Of a stretch of 37,499 bases of DNA, positions 1 to 8,738 are shown piece by piece; position 1 is the stretch's first letter, and the number at the start of each line of letters is the position of its first letter. The stretch covers positions 1 to 37,499 of the forward strand of contig JACQFT010000154.1 in assembly GCA_016199925.1 (NCBI GenBank). The letters are read 5' to 3'. Source of the DNA: Opitutia bacterium (GTDB lineage Bacteria > Verrucomicrobiota > Verrucomicrobiia > Opitutales > Opitutaceae). The translations under genes were made by a program, and so were the position numbers. Under the pieces are notes generated by a model. It was not told the origin of the DNA and made no database searches. It saw nothing but the letters and a program-made list of their open reading frames with translations.

Positions 1-541
1 CATCCTCCGCGAAGGCGTCACCGAGCCCAGGACCATCGCGACGAGCAGCCCGCGCAGGCAGTTGCAGGTCAAACTGCTTTTTCCGAACGCGACTTTCACC
101 GAGATCCGCGGCAACGTGGACACGCGCCTGAAGAAAATCGCGAGCGGTCTCGCCGATGCGACGATTCTCGCCGCCGCCGGCCTGACGCGCCTTGGTTTCC
201 ACAGTTGGCCCGGCCTCGTTTTCCGGCCGCTGAGTTTTACCGCGAGCGTGCCGGCGGTGGGACAGGGGGCCATCGCCATCCAGTGCCGCGCGGAGGACGC
301 CGCGAAATTCGCCGTGGCGCTCGACCCCGCGACCGCCCGCAACGTGAACATCGAGCGCGCGATCCAGGCGCAGGTGGGCGGCGGTTGCCAGATCGCTTTC
401 GCCGCGCACGTCGTCGGCGACACACTGCATTTTTTCCACGAGCAAACCGGCATCCGCACTTTGCCGCTCACACCCGCCGACTTCGACCACCCGACCCAAG
501 CCGCCACCCGCGCGCTCGCCGCCTTCCATTTTCATGTCTGA
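1..541 (+). CDS. hemC: Hydroxymethylbilane synthase (porphobilinogen deaminase), 3' part
   Basis: Condenses four porphobilinogen units into the linear tetrapyrrole hydroxymethylbilane in the cytoplasm. The frame is open from base 2, so the 5' end lies outside the window and about 179 C-terminal residues are visible. Recognisable blocks are IATSSPRR near the start and RGNVDTRLKK, which shape the substrate pocket, then a VGQGAIAIQC segment and GGGCQIAF. The Cys in the last block (codon 386-388) is where the family attaches its dipyrromethane cofactor. The stop overlaps the hemD start by 8 bases, which points to translational coupling. The TTG at 62 is internal, because the conserved sequence runs upstream of it. 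Confidence 0.95.
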   Translation, partial: ILREGVTEPRTIATSSPRRQLQVKLLFPNATFTEIRGNVDTRLKKIASGLADATILAAAGLTRLGFHSWPGLVFRPLSFTASVPAVGQGAIAIQCRAEDAAKFAVALDPATARNVNIERAIQAQVGGGCQIAFAAHVVGDTLHFFHEQTGIRTLPLTPADFDHPTQAATRALAAFHFHV

Positions 542-1322
542 CCCGAAACCGCTTTCCGGCCGCCGCGTCGTCATCACCCGTCCGCGCGAGCAATCGCTCG
601 AATGGCGGCTCAAGTTCGAGTCGCTCGGCGCGACGGTCATCGAGCTGCCGCTCATCCAGGTCAGCAAAGACGTGAACTTGCAGACCCTCGCCGAGGTCTT
701 CCAGGAACTCGGCGGCTACGAGTGGATCATCTTCACGAGCGTGAACGGGGTGCGGTTCTTCTTCGAGGAGTTCACCCGAGTGTTCGACGACATCCGCGCG
801 TTCGGCCTGATGCGCATCGCCGTCGTGGGCGAGGCGACCGCTGCGGCCGTCCGCGAGAAACACCTGCGCGTCGAGCTGCAGCCGAAGAAAGCCAGCGCAG
901 CCGAGCTCGCCCAGCTGCTGATCGAGCGCGAGTCGATGGACAGCGCGAAGGTGCTCGTCGTCACCGGCAACCGGAACCGCGAGGAACTCGTGACGAAACT
1001 CGAGGCGGCGCGCGCCATCGTGGACTGCCTGCCGGTTTACAAGACTGAGGAGACCGATCTCGCGACCGACCCGGTCGCCGGCGATTTCCGCTTGCACGGG
1101 GCCGACGCGATCCTGTTCGCCAGCCCGTCCGCCGTGCAGTCGTTCTTCGACCAAGCCGCCGCGCTCAAACTCGCGCCGAAAGCGAAACGGCCCATCGCCG
1201 GGAGCATCGGCCCGAGCACGACTGCCGCGATGCGGCAGCTCGGCCTGCCGGTGGATTTCGAGGCGCCCGACACAAACCTGGAGGCGCTCGTGCTGGCACT
1301 GATCAAGGCAGTGGCCCGCTAA
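534..1322 (+). CDS. hemD: Uroporphyrinogen-III synthase
   Basis: Cyclises hydroxymethylbilane with inversion of ring D to give uroporphyrinogen III, the precursor of haem and other tetrapyrroles. The 262-residue protein has the usual two-lobed HemD pattern: GRRVVITRPREQS at the N-terminus, YEWIIFTSVNGVRFF, AVVGEATAAAVRE in the first lobe, then DAILFASPSAVQSFF and SIGPSTTAAM in the second. HemD is poorly conserved as a family, but these blocks and the position directly behind hemC make the call firm. ATG 534 overlaps the hemC stop (539-541), so the two are almost certainly co-translated. Confidence 0.95.
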   Translation: MSDPKPLSGRRVVITRPREQSLEWRLKFESLGATVIELPLIQVSKDVNLQTLAEVFQELGGYEWIIFTSVNGVRFFFEEFTRVFDDIRAFGLMRIAVVGEATAAAVREKHLRVELQPKKASAAELAQLLIERESMDSAKVLVVTGNRNREELVTKLEAARAIVDCLPVYKTEETDLATDPVAGDFRLHGADAILFASPSAVQSFFDQAAALKLAPKAKRPIAGSIGPSTTAAMRQLGLPVDFEAPDTNLEALVLALIKAVAR

Positions 1323-1324
1323 TC

Positions 1325-1382
1325 ACGCGAATGCACCCGAATCATCTGGTTTGATTGGCGTCAATTTGCGTGAATTCGCGGG
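1325..1382. repeat. Imperfect palindromic intergenic motif
   Basis: The short gap before the aminotransferase holds two loosely complementary arms, one around ATCACGCGAATGCACC and one around GTGAATTCGCGG. It resembles the other short palindromic repeats between genes in this window, although no second copy of this one was found. The pairing is imperfect, so it is reported weakly. Confidence 0.3.
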
Positions 1383-1389
1383 TAACCTC

Positions 1390-2484
1390 ATGAAAGTCCC
1401 CTTTCTCGACCTCAGGCTCCAGCACCAGCCGCTCCGCGCCGAAGTCATGGCGGCGCTCGGCGACACCTACGACCACACGCGCTTCTGTCTCGGCCAGGAC
1501 GTGGACGATTTCGAGCGGGCGTTCAGCGCCGCGTTCGGCTACGCGCGCACGCTCGGCATGAACAGCGGCACCTCGCCGCTGCATGTCGCGTCGATCTGCG
1601 GCGGCTTCGGCCCGGGCGACGAGGTCATCACGACCCCGTTCACGTTCGCGTCGAGCTGCTGGGGCATCAGCTATGTCGGCGCGACGCCGGTGTTCGTGGA
1701 CATCGACCCCGACACCTGGTGCATCAGCCCCGAGGCCATCGCCAAGGCGATCACGCCGAAGACCAAGGGCATCGTCGTGGTGCACATTTTCGGCCAGCCC
1801 GCGCGGATGGACGAGATCATGGCCATCGCGAAGGCGCACAAGCTCTTCGTCGTCGAAGATTGCGCGCAGGCGGTCGGCGCGACCTACAAGGGCACGGCGG
1901 TCGGCGCCATCGGCGACTGCGGCACGTTCAGCTTTTATCCGACGAAAAATCTCGGCGCCTGCGGCGAAGGCGGGGCGTTCGTCTCGAAGCACCCGGCGGT
2001 GATGGACCGCGCGCAACTGCTCCGCGTGCACGGGTCGCCGCGCCGCTACGCGCACGCAGAGGTGGGTTTCAATTTCCGCATGGACGGTTTTCAGGGCGCG
2101 ATCCTCCGCGTCAAGCTCAAGCACCTCGCCGAGTGGACGGCGCGCCGCCGCGCCATCGCCGCAAAATACCGCACTGGCCTCAAGCTCGCCGGGGTGCAGC
2201 TGCCGGTCGTGCCGAGCTACGGCGAGTCGGTGTGGCACCAGTTCACGATGCTCCATCCGCAACGCGACGCCCTGCGCGGGCACCTCGACCGGTGCGGCGT
2301 CGGCACCGAGATCATCTATCCCGGCCCGATGCACCGGCAGGAGTGCTACGCCGCGCTCGGCTACGCGGCCGGCAGCATCCCCGTCGCGGAGGCGGCGAGC
2401 GCGCGCTGCGTGAGCCTGCCGATGTTCCCCGAGCTGACCGACGAGCAGGTCGCGCACGTGATCGCCAGCGTGAATTCTTTTTAA
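1390..2484 (+). CDS. DegT/DnrJ/EryC1/StrS-family PLP aminotransferase
   Basis: A 364-residue sugar-aminotransferase-type PLP enzyme. These enzymes normally move an amino group from glutamate to a keto group on a nucleotide-linked sugar. Visible marks are the N-terminal VPFLDL block, GMNSGTSPLHVA (phosphate-binding region), VITTPFTFASS, VEDCAQAVGATYKG (the Asp that contacts the pyridine ring) and SFYPTKNLGACGEGG, in which Lys186 should form the Schiff base. ATG 1390 was chosen over TTG 1351 because family members begin just before VPFLDL and the upstream codons lie in a palindromic spacer. No sugar-nucleotide genes are nearby, so the substrate cannot be stated. Its place between hemD and trpF is not explained by function. 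Confidence 0.9.
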   Translation: MKVPFLDLRLQHQPLRAEVMAALGDTYDHTRFCLGQDVDDFERAFSAAFGYARTLGMNSGTSPLHVASICGGFGPGDEVITTPFTFASSCWGISYVGATPVFVDIDPDTWCISPEAIAKAITPKTKGIVVVHIFGQPARMDEIMAIAKAHKLFVVEDCAQAVGATYKGTAVGAIGDCGTFSFYPTKNLGACGEGGAFVSKHPAVMDRAQLLRVHGSPRRYAHAEVGFNFRMDGFQGAILRVKLKHLAEWTARRRAIAAKYRTGLKLAGVQLPVVPSYGESVWHQFTMLHPQRDALRGHLDRCGVGTEIIYPGPMHRQECYAALGYAAGSIPVAEAASARCVSLPMFPELTDEQVAHVIASVNSF

Positions 2485-2549
2485 CCACGGATTCCACCGA
2501 TCCTGGCGGAGTGACCGGATAACCCCGTTCCCATCCGCGAAATCCGTGG
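2485..2549. repeat. Inverted repeat CCACGGATT / AATCCGTGG between aminotransferase and trpF
   Basis: A perfect 9-base inverted pair, CCACGGATT at 2485-2493 and AATCCGTGG at 2541-2549, flanks about 47 bases between the two genes. It could fold in RNA as a transcription end or processing signal, but there is no T-run behind it. The right arm contains the alternative GTG start of trpF at 2546, which argues against using that codon. Confidence 0.55.
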
Positions 2550-2557
2550 CCAAAAAA

Positions 2558-3196
2558 ATGATCGGAGAAATTCAACTCAAAATTTGCGGCATCACCCGCG
2601 TGGAGGACGCCGTGGCCGCGGTCGAGATCGGAGCCGACTACCTCGGCTTTATTCTGCACCCGGCGTCGCCGCGGCACGTCACGCCCGCGGCCTACGCGGC
2701 GATGGCACCGCTGTTGCCGGCGGCGAAGAAAGTCGGCGTCGTGGTCGCGCCGACGCCCGAGGAACTCGCGCGGGCCGTCGCGCTCGGGTTTGATTTCATC
2801 CAACTGCATTTCCCCAACGAGACCTCGTTCTTCGAAGCGGCGACGTGGAGTGACGTCGTGCCGCCGGCGCGTCTCTGGCTGGCGCCGCGGGTGCCGCCCG
2901 GCAAGGAGCTCGACCACGCCTTCCTGCCGTTCGCGGATACGTTTCTTGTGGATACCTTTCGTGCCGACAAATTCGGCGGCACGGGTCAGACCGGCGACTG
3001 GCCGAAATTCAAGAGCCTGCAAGCCGCCTATCCGCGCAAGACCTGGGTCCTCTCCGGCGGGCTGAGTCCGGAGAACCTCACCGCCGCCCTCGCCGCGACC
3101 GGCGCGACAGTGATCGACGTGAACAGCGGCGTGGAGTCCGCGCCGGGCGTGAAGGATCATGCGAAACTCCGGGCGTTGGCCGAAGCGGTGAGATGA
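2558..3196 (+). CDS. trpF: Phosphoribosylanthranilate isomerase
   Basis: Catalyses the Amadori rearrangement of N-(5'-phosphoribosyl)anthranilate in tryptophan synthesis. The 212-residue protein is of normal length for the single-domain enzyme. It begins with LKICGITR, whose Cys10 is the expected general base, followed by YLGFILHPASPRHV. Asp132 in FLVDTFRADKFGGTG fits the general acid, and the phosphate-binding end reads WVLSGGLSPENL and IDVNSGVE. ATG 2558 is preferred to GTG 2546, because the latter lies inside the preceding inverted repeat. No other trp gene is in the window. The stop shares an ATGA with the next gene, so those two are coupled. Confidence 0.95.
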   Translation: MIGEIQLKICGITRVEDAVAAVEIGADYLGFILHPASPRHVTPAAYAAMAPLLPAAKKVGVVVAPTPEELARAVALGFDFIQLHFPNETSFFEAATWSDVVPPARLWLAPRVPPGKELDHAFLPFADTFLVDTFRADKFGGTGQTGDWPKFKSLQAAYPRKTWVLSGGLSPENLTAALAATGATVIDVNSGVESAPGVKDHAKLRALAEAVR

Positions 3197-4041
3197 AATC
3201 GCCGGTGACTCGCGCTGCGCTCTGGTCGCTGCCTGTGCTGGCGCTCCTGTTGGGTTGGGCGTGGACTAACCCACAGGGCAATTTTTGGGGCACGGTCGAG
3301 CCGCCCAAGGCGCAGGGCGAAGCGTTTGACGCCACGAAGCTCGCCACCGTCCAAAGGCCCACCGTCGACTTATACGCGGCCGAGAAACTCAACCGTCTCA
3401 TCCGCGAACCGCAGAATACCGTCTCGAATCTCGCCTACGCGACCGTGGGCCTGGCGCTCTGCTTGGCCGGCCGGCGGCGCGAAACCTACAGCCTCGGTGC
3501 GGCGTCCGCGTTTCTGGCGGTCGGCAGCGGCCTCTACCACGCCTCACTCGTGCCGGAGTGGCGGTTGATCGATATTCTGGGGGTCTATGCTGTCCTTTAC
3601 TGTCTGGTGGTGATGGCGGCGAAAGCCAACTGGCCACGCCTCGCCGCCGGAGCTCTCGGTTGGGCACTCGATGTCGGCGCGTGGGTTCTCGCGGTCACGA
3701 CCGGGATTTTTCGAAACGATGTCCGGATCGCCGGATTCAAGGTGTTTGATTCCACCTACGTTGTCGTCGCGGCCGTTGCGCTGAGCTGGCTTCTGGTGCT
3801 TGGAGTGGCCCGCCGGCAAGCTTCGCCGAAGAAATATCGTCGGGCCGTGGTCGGAGCGGCCTTTTTCAGCGCCGGCTCGTTTGCCGGCGGACTGGGTGAT
3901 CGCTTTGGCGGCTTCTGGCTGGCGCCCGACGCGTTCGTCCAAGGGCACGCCGTGTGGCATGTGCTTGGGGCTTTCGCGGTGTTGGCCGTTTACGAGGCGC
4001 TGGCAGGCTCGGGCCTGTATCGCTCCACGTGCGAGCACTGA
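3193..4041 (+). CDS. CREST-superfamily (alkaline ceramidase-like) membrane hydrolase
   Basis: A 282-residue protein with about seven hydrophobic segments, beginning with a membrane helix at 9-25. It shows the scattered polar signature of the CREST superfamily (alkaline ceramidases, PAQR receptors, Per1): REPQNTVSNLAY with Glu72 and Asn75, GSGLYHASLVPEW with Ser112 and His116, Asp127 in LIDILG, and HAVWH with His252 and His256. In studied members the Ser, Asp and three His hold a zinc ion and cleave amide bonds of lipids. The bacterial substrate is unknown; ceramide-like or other amide-linked lipids are possible. Its ATG overlaps the trpF stop by four bases, so it is likely translated together with trpF. 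Confidence 0.75.
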   Translation: MKSPVTRAALWSLPVLALLLGWAWTNPQGNFWGTVEPPKAQGEAFDATKLATVQRPTVDLYAAEKLNRLIREPQNTVSNLAYATVGLALCLAGRRRETYSLGAASAFLAVGSGLYHASLVPEWRLIDILGVYAVLYCLVVMAAKANWPRLAAGALGWALDVGAWVLAVTTGIFRNDVRIAGFKVFDSTYVVVAAVALSWLLVLGVARRQASPKKYRRAVVGAAFFSAGSFAGGLGDRFGGFWLAPDAFVQGHAVWHVLGAFAVLAVYEALAGSGLYRSTCEH

Positions 4042-4125
4042 AGGGCACCTCGGCGACGGCTCACTGCGCAGGCAGCCCGCATTTTCTTTTCATCTGCGTA
4101 ACCCGACCGAGGCGATTGCGGATAC

Positions 4126-4412
4126 TCAGGCCCGCCCGAAATGCTTGAGCGGAACCTGTCGGGCGGAGCGGACGTAGAGGACGCGGACGGCGTCGGGGAG
4201 CACGCGGCAGGTGATGTGAAACTTGAACCGCTTTAGATAACCGCAACGTATACCCGGGCGATTTCAGGGCATGCGCGCGGAAAGCGGCGGATAGGCGCTT
4301 CCCAGTTTTCGTATTCGCCAAGCAAGTCGTGGCCAGGTTTTGCCTTCCTCTCCAAATCCCGGGCGGCGGCGATCAACTCCGCCTCTGCCAAGCGATGGAA
4401 CGTGACCCCCAC
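4126..4412 (-). pseudogene. RelE/ParE-type toxin remnant with one frameshift
   Basis: Reading down from a GTG at 4412, the minus strand encodes VTFHRLAEAELIAAARDLE, then a GEYENWEAPIRRFPRA stretch, and stops at TAA 4233-4235. In the neighbouring frame the protein continues as GYLKRFKFHITCRVLPDAV and VRVLYVRSARQVPLKHF to TGA 4126-4128. The joined product of about 95 residues has the length and order of a ParE-family toxin, an mRNA interferase or gyrase poison: an N-terminal helix pair followed by beta strands. A single indel around 4240-4256 explains the break. It overlaps the upstream putative antitoxin, as is usual for such modules. It is presumably inactive. Confidence 0.6.
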
Positions 4413-4621
4413 CGCAACGCCAGCCGGGCCTTCTTCAAAACCTCAGACGATGGGACGCCCTCGTCTCCCTCGATGTCCATTTGCAAAGCCCGCAGCGAAC
4501 TGACGGTGGCCAGTTCGATCTGCTCAAGCCGGGAATTGATTTCCGCATTCGCGAGACGGGTGACGGAACCGCTCCGGTGAGCGCGCGTGCGCTTGGGTGT
4601 GGAGGCAAGTGTGCTGGGCAC
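4373..4621 (-). CDS. Possible antitoxin partner of the decayed ParE-like toxin
   Basis: An open frame of 82 codons starting at GTG 4621. The first 20 or so residues are basic and probably not native. The central part (INSRLEQIELATVSSLRAL) looks helical, and the segment DEGVPSSEVLKKARLALR resembles the C-terminal end of addiction-module antitoxins. It overlaps the toxin remnant by 40 bases in the normal antitoxin-then-toxin order. The identification rests mainly on this context, and the frame may itself be decayed. Confidence 0.35.
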   Translation of the reverse strand: MPSTLASTPKRTRAHRSGSVTRLANAEINSRLEQIELATVSSLRALQMDIEGDEGVPSSEVLKKARLALRWGSRSIAWQRRS

Positions 4622-4669
4622 GATGGGTTGATAGACCGGATTCCGGTCGGGGCAAGTCAGCTCTCGGCA

Positions 4670-4693
4670 AAGTCGCGAGCAAGCTCGCTCCCA
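4670..4693. repeat. Short palindrome GCGAGCAAGCTCGC downstream of ffh
   Basis: A perfect six-base stem with an AA loop (4675-4688) followed by TCCCAC sits 15 bases beyond the ffh stop on the minus strand. The phrase GAGCAAGCTCGCTCCCAC is close in style to REP-like elements of other genera. A partial inverted match (GTGGGAGCGA) occurs near 35223. It could help end ffh transcription, but no T-run is visible. Confidence 0.4.
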
Positions 4694-4707
4694 CTGCTCG
4701 GAAAGGA

Positions 4708-6051
4708 TCAGAACCCCGGCATCCCGCCCTTGCCCTTCATCTGCTCCATCTGGCGCATGAGCTTCTTGTTGTTGCCGCCTTTCATCATGCGCATGACTTT
4801 TTGCATCTGCTCGAATTGTTTGATGAGCTGGTTGACCTCGAGCACTTTCACACCGGCGCCTTTCGCAATGCGCATGCGGCGGTTGCCGTTCAGCACGGCG
4901 GGCTTGCGGCGCTCCTGAATCGTCATCGACTGGATGATCGCTTCGGTGCGTTTCATCTGGCTCTCCGCGCCGTCGGGAATCTGCATGCCGCTCATGCCGG
5001 GCATCATTCCCATGATCGACTGCATCGAGCCCATTTTCTTCACCTGCTGCATCTGCGCGAGGAAGTCTTCAAGGTTGAAGTCCGCCTTGCGCATCTTCTC
5101 GGCCATGCGCTCGGCCTCGCCCTGGTCGAGGTGCTCCTGCGCTTTCTCGACGAGCGACACGACGTCGCCCATGCCGAGGATGCGCGACGCGAGACGGTCG
5201 GGATAAAAAATCTCGAAGTCCGCCGTCTTCTCCCCGGTGCCGACGAACTTGATCGGCACGCCGGTGACCGACTTGATCGACAGCGCCGCGCCGCCGCGGG
5301 CATCGCCGTCGAGCTTGGTGAGGATGAGGCCGGTGAGCGCGAGCGCGTCGTGGAAGGCCTTGGCGACGTTGACGGCTTCCTGGCCGAGCGCGCCGTCAAC
5401 GACGAGCAGAACTTCGTCGGGCTGCACGCGCGCGTGGAGGCGTTTCACTTCCTCGATCAGATCGGCGTCGATCTGGAGGCGGCCGGCGGTGTCGAAGAGG
5501 ATCACGTCGGCGTTCGCGGCGGTGGCGGCGGCGAGGCCCGCGAGCGCGATGGCAGGCACGTCCTTCGAAACGTGGTCGGCGTAGATGCCGAGTTCCTCCT
5601 GCTTCGCGAGAATTTCGAGCTGCTCGATGGCGGCGGGGCGATAAACGTCGCAGGCGACGAGGAACGGCCGCGCGCCGCGCTTCTTGAGGAGCTTGCCGAG
5701 TTTGGCCGTCGAGGTCGTTTTGCCCGAGCCGTGCAGGCCGACAAGCAGAACTTTCAACGGGCGTTTCGCGGAGAGCTCGGTCGTGCCCTCGCCGAGGAGT
5801 TTCACCAGTTCGTCATTGATGATTTTGACGATCTGTTGGCCGGGCGTGACAGTTTTGAGGACCTGCTGGCCGACGCATTGGAGCTGGACGCGGTCGACGA
5901 ACTCGCGCGCGACCTTGAAATGCACGTCGGCGGCGAGCAGGGCGGCGCGGACCTCTTTGAGGGTGTCCGCCATGTTTTCCTCGGTCAGTTGGCCGACGCC
6001 GCGCAGGTTGCGCAGGGCTTGGGAGAGTTTTTCGGTGAGGTTCTCGAACAT
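4708..6051 (-). CDS. ffh: Signal recognition particle protein Ffh (SRP54)
   Basis: GTPase of the signal recognition particle. It binds SRP RNA and signal peptides of nascent membrane proteins and docks with FtsY at the membrane. The 447-residue protein has an N-domain helical bundle (1-95), a G-domain with GLHGSGKT at 105-112 (the usual Gln of GLQGSGKT is His here), [15 protein letters not shown] and [11 protein letters not shown], and a methionine-rich M-domain ending in [12 protein letters not shown] 6051 gives the canonical start [13 protein letters not shown]. The open frame extends further upstream, but that part lies antisense to der. It is divergent from der with 100 bases between them, and no SRP RNA gene was seen nearby. 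Confidence 0.97.
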   Translation of the reverse strand: MFENLTEKLSQALRNLRGVGQLTEENMADTLKEVRAALLAADVHFKVAREFVDRVQLQCVGQQVLKTVTPGQQIVKIINDELVKLLGEGTTELSAKRPLKVLLVGLHGSGKTTSTAKLGKLLKKRGARPFLVACDVYRPAAIEQLEILAKQEELGIYADHVSKDVPAIALAGLAAATAANADVILFDTAGRLQIDADLIEEVKRLHARVQPDEVLLVVDGALGQEAVNVAKAFHDALALTGLILTKLDGDARGGAALSIKSVTGVPIKFVGTGEKTADFEIFYPDRLASRILGMGDVVSLVEKAQEHLDQGEAERMAEKMRKADFNLEDFLAQMQQVKKMGSMQSIMGMMPGMSGMQIPDGAESQMKRTEAIIQSMTIQERRKPAVLNGNRRMRIAKGAGVKVLEVNQLIKQFEQMQKVMRMMKGGNNKKLMRQMEQMKGKGGMPGF

Positions 6052-6151
6052 GGGAGGCGGCAACTTGGGCGGCGCGCCGCGACTTGGCAAGTCGCACCTC
6101 GCGCAGGGAACACTTGATTGCGCCCCCGCTTCCTGCACAAGGTGTGGCCGT

Positions 6152-7594
6152 ATGCACACCGCACCGCGCACCGTCGCCATTGTCGGCCGCCCCAATGTGG
6201 GCAAAAGCCGCCTGTTCAACCGGCTGGCGCGCAAGCGCATTTCCATCGTCCACGACATGCCCGGGGTCACCCGCGATGTCGTCACGGCGGAGGTCGCCGA
6301 CGGCGCCTATACGCTGCTCGACACGGGCGGCATCGGGCTGACGGGTAGCGACACGCCGGCCGCGATCACGAAGGCCTCGGAGGAGCAAGTGCAGTTCGCC
6401 ATCGAGGCGGCCACGGCGATCCTGTTCACGGTCGACGCGCGGGCCGGCGTCACGGCGCTCGACGAGCGGATCGCGAGACTCCTGCGCAAGACCAAGGACA
6501 AGGTTGTGCTCGTCGCCAACAAGGCCGACAGCGGCGTCGAGAAAATCGCGGCCATCGAGGAATTCTATCGGCTCGGTTTCGGCGAGCCGCTCTACATTTC
6601 GGCCGAGCACGGCAACGGCGAGGCCGAGGTTCGCGACGCGGTGCTCGCCAAACTCGGCCCGCTCCCCGAGGAGACCCAGCACGACAAGGACCGCTTGCAC
6701 ATCTGCTTCGTCGGCCGCCCCAACGTCGGCAAATCCTCGCTGAGCAACCGCCTCCTCAAGAGCGACCGCCTCATCGTCAGCGATGTCCCCGGCACGACGC
6801 GCGACGCCGTGGAGTTGAACTTCATCTACACCTCGAAGGAGGGCAAAGAGTGGCCGTTCCGCCTGATCGACACCGCCGGCATCCGCGCCGCGACCAAGCT
6901 CTCGTCGTCGGTCGAATATTTTTCCCGCCTCCGCTCGATCGAGGCCATCCAGAATTCCGACGTGATCTACATGGTGCTCGACGCGATGGACGGCGTCGTG
7001 TCGCAGGACAAGGCCATCGCGGGCGAGGTTGTCAAGGCGGCCAAGCCCATCGTCATCGTCGTCAACAAGTGGGACAAGGTCCACGCCGCGTTCCGCAAGG
7101 GCGAGCTGCAGGCCTACAAGAGCGAGCGCGACTTCCGTGAGAAGTTCGAGGCCGAGCTGCACCGGCGCCTGTTCTTCACGCCCGGGGCGCCCGTGATGTT
7201 CGTCTCCGCGCTCACCGGCCACGAGATCGAGCGCATGCTCAAGGCCGCCCGCGCGCTCGACGCGCGCCTCGACACCAAGATCCCCACGGCGAAACTGAAC
7301 AAGACGCTCATCGCGCTCACCGACCGCACCCCTCCCGCGGCGGTCGGCGGCGTGCGCTTCCGCGCCTACTACGCGACGCAGGTCAGCACGCGGCCGTTTC
7401 GCATCAAGATTTTTTGCAACAACGACAAGAACCTCGACGAGTCTTACCGCCGCTATCTCGAGGCGGGCCTCGTGCGCGAGTTCGGTCTCGACGGCTGCCC
7501 GATCCATTTCGAGCTCAAGGGCAAGCCGCCGCGCAAGTCGCGCGGCACCGGCACGCGCCGCGATTCCGACACCGTGTTCGAAGACGAGGAGTGA
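6152..7594 (+). CDS. der: Ribosome-associated GTPase Der (EngA)
   Basis: Essential double-GTPase that helps mature the 50S ribosomal subunit. In 480 residues it has two tandem G domains, each opening with GRPNVGKS (12-19 and 188-195). Switch segments such as PGVTRDVV and [12 protein letters not shown] follow, with the base-recognition motifs NKAD and NKWD, and a C-terminal KH-like domain begins near [17 protein letters not shown] 6152 sits just before [13 protein letters not shown], as in the family. The open frame runs on upstream through the antisense of ffh, which is not coding. fmt follows after nine bases, so the two are probably one operon. Confidence 0.97.
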   Translation: MHTAPRTVAIVGRPNVGKSRLFNRLARKRISIVHDMPGVTRDVVTAEVADGAYTLLDTGGIGLTGSDTPAAITKASEEQVQFAIEAATAILFTVDARAGVTALDERIARLLRKTKDKVVLVANKADSGVEKIAAIEEFYRLGFGEPLYISAEHGNGEAEVRDAVLAKLGPLPEETQHDKDRLHICFVGRPNVGKSSLSNRLLKSDRLIVSDVPGTTRDAVELNFIYTSKEGKEWPFRLIDTAGIRAATKLSSSVEYFSRLRSIEAIQNSDVIYMVLDAMDGVVSQDKAIAGEVVKAAKPIVIVVNKWDKVHAAFRKGELQAYKSERDFREKFEAELHRRLFFTPGAPVMFVSALTGHEIERMLKAARALDARLDTKIPTAKLNKTLIALTDRTPPAAVGGVRFRAYYATQVSTRPFRIKIFCNNDKNLDESYRRYLEAGLVREFGLDGCPIHFELKGKPPRKSRGTGTRRDSDTVFEDEE

Positions 7595-7603
7595 TCCGCC
7601 GCC

Positions 7604-8689
7604 ATGCTGCGCCTCGTGTTCATGGGCTCGGATGCGATTGCGCGACCCGCGCTCGACTGGCTCGCGGGCGAGGGGAGCGGGGTCGCCCAGGTCGTCGGCG
7701 TTTTCACCCAGCCCGACCGGGCCTCCGGCCGCGGCCAGCAAGTGCAGCCCAACGCCATCAAACGCTGGGCGCAGGCGCGCCGCCTCCCGGTTCACCAGCC
7801 GGAGAGAATGGACGCCGACGCGCTCGCGCAGCTTGCCGCGCTCAGGCCCGACGTGACGCTCGTCATGGCCTACGGACGTTTGTTGCGCCAGGCGTTCATC
7901 GACACCCCGCGCCTCGGCACGCTGAATCTCCACACCTCGCTGCTGCCGAAATACCGCGGCGCCTCGCCGATCCAAACCGCCGTCTCCTGCGGCGAACGCG
8001 AGACGGGCGTCACGCTCATGCGCATGGTGCTCGCGCTCGATGCCGGCCCGGTCGGCGATCTCGAACGCGTCTCCGTCGCGCCGCTCGACACGGCGGCCGA
8101 CGTGGAAGACAAACTCGCGCGCGCCTGCCCGCCGCTGCTCGCCCGCGCGCTGCCGAGACTCGCCGCCGGTTCGCTGAAGTTCACGCCGCAAGATGAGGCG
8201 CAGGTGACCTTCTGCCGCCGCCTCGCGAAAGCCGACGGCGGTCTCGACTTCGCCGCGCCCGCCGCCGCGCTCGCCGTGCGCATCAACGGCCTCTTTCCCT
8301 GGCCCGGTTGCCAGACCGAACTGAACGGCCAGCCCGTCAAGCTCGGCCTCGCCGACGCGGTCGAGGCCGCCGCCGAGCCCGCCGGCGCATGTAGTCTATT
8401 AGACTGCAAACCCGCCGCTGCCGACGGCGTCGAGCCCGACGGAAAGTGTCACGTATTATATGACACTTCCGCGCCGCCCGGCACGGTGGTGGGCACGGAC
8501 GCGGACGGGTTGCTCGTCGCCACGGGGCGCGGGCTGCTCCGCCTGCGCCGGCTCCAACGGCCGGGCGGCAAAATGCTGCCGGCGGCCGATTTTCTCCGCG
8601 GCTTCCCGGTCGCGGCGGGCACGGTGCTGGCTTCGCACCCCATGCCGCCGCTCGCCGGGCCGGAGCCGTTCCCCCGGGCGAAGGGTTGA
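7604..8689 (+). CDS. fmt: Methionyl-tRNA formyltransferase, with an extra C-terminal segment
   Basis: Formylates Met-tRNA(fMet) with 10-formyltetrahydrofolate to start translation. The catalytic trio falls where expected: Asn108 and His110 in NLHTSLLPKYRGASPIQ and Asp146 in LALDAGPVG. At 361 residues the protein is longer than the roughly 315 of E. coli. The excess lies at about residues 260-290 in the C-terminal OB-like domain and is encoded by a stretch of lower GC carrying two palindromes (8391-8407 and 8441-8470). After it the normal pattern resumes with APPGTVVGTDADGLLVATG. The frame stays open through the insertion, so the gene looks functional. Usually paired with def, which is not present here. 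Confidence 0.95.
   Translation: MLRLVFMGSDAIARPALDWLAGEGSGVAQVVGVFTQPDRASGRGQQVQPNAIKRWAQARRLPVHQPERMDADALAQLAALRPDVTLVMAYGRLLRQAFIDTPRLGTLNLHTSLLPKYRGASPIQTAVSCGERETGVTLMRMVLALDAGPVGDLERVSVAPLDTAADVEDKLARACPPLLARALPRLAAGSLKFTPQDEAQVTFCRRLAKADGGLDFAAPAAALAVRINGLFPWPGCQTELNGQPVKLGLADAVEAAAEPAGACSLLDCKPAAADGVEPDGKCHVLYDTSAPPGTVVGTDADGLLVATGRGLLRLRRLQRPGGKMLPAADFLRGFPVAAGTVLASHPMPPLAGPEPFPRAKG
8391..8470. repeat. Two AT-richer palindromes inside fmt
   Basis: Within the extra segment of fmt lie AGTCTA-T-TAGACT (8393-8405) and, 35 bases on, GGAAAGTGTCA / TGACACTTCC (8441-8451 and 8461-8470) around a nine-base AT-rich loop. Both are clearly poorer in GC than the rest of the gene. They are in frame and encode CSLLDCK and KCHVLYDTS. 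They look like short palindromic units that were inserted without breaking the frame. Confidence 0.6.
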
Positions 8690-8738
8690 TTTGGGCTTTC
8701 GCTTGTTTTTGCCCGCATTCTTCCCAATCTAAGCGGAC

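Noticed and set aside
5813-8191. Very long minus-strand open frame opposite der and fmt
   Set aside because: It is the GC-driven antisense shadow of two certain genes, with Arg/Asp/Gly-rich, non-protein-like sequence.
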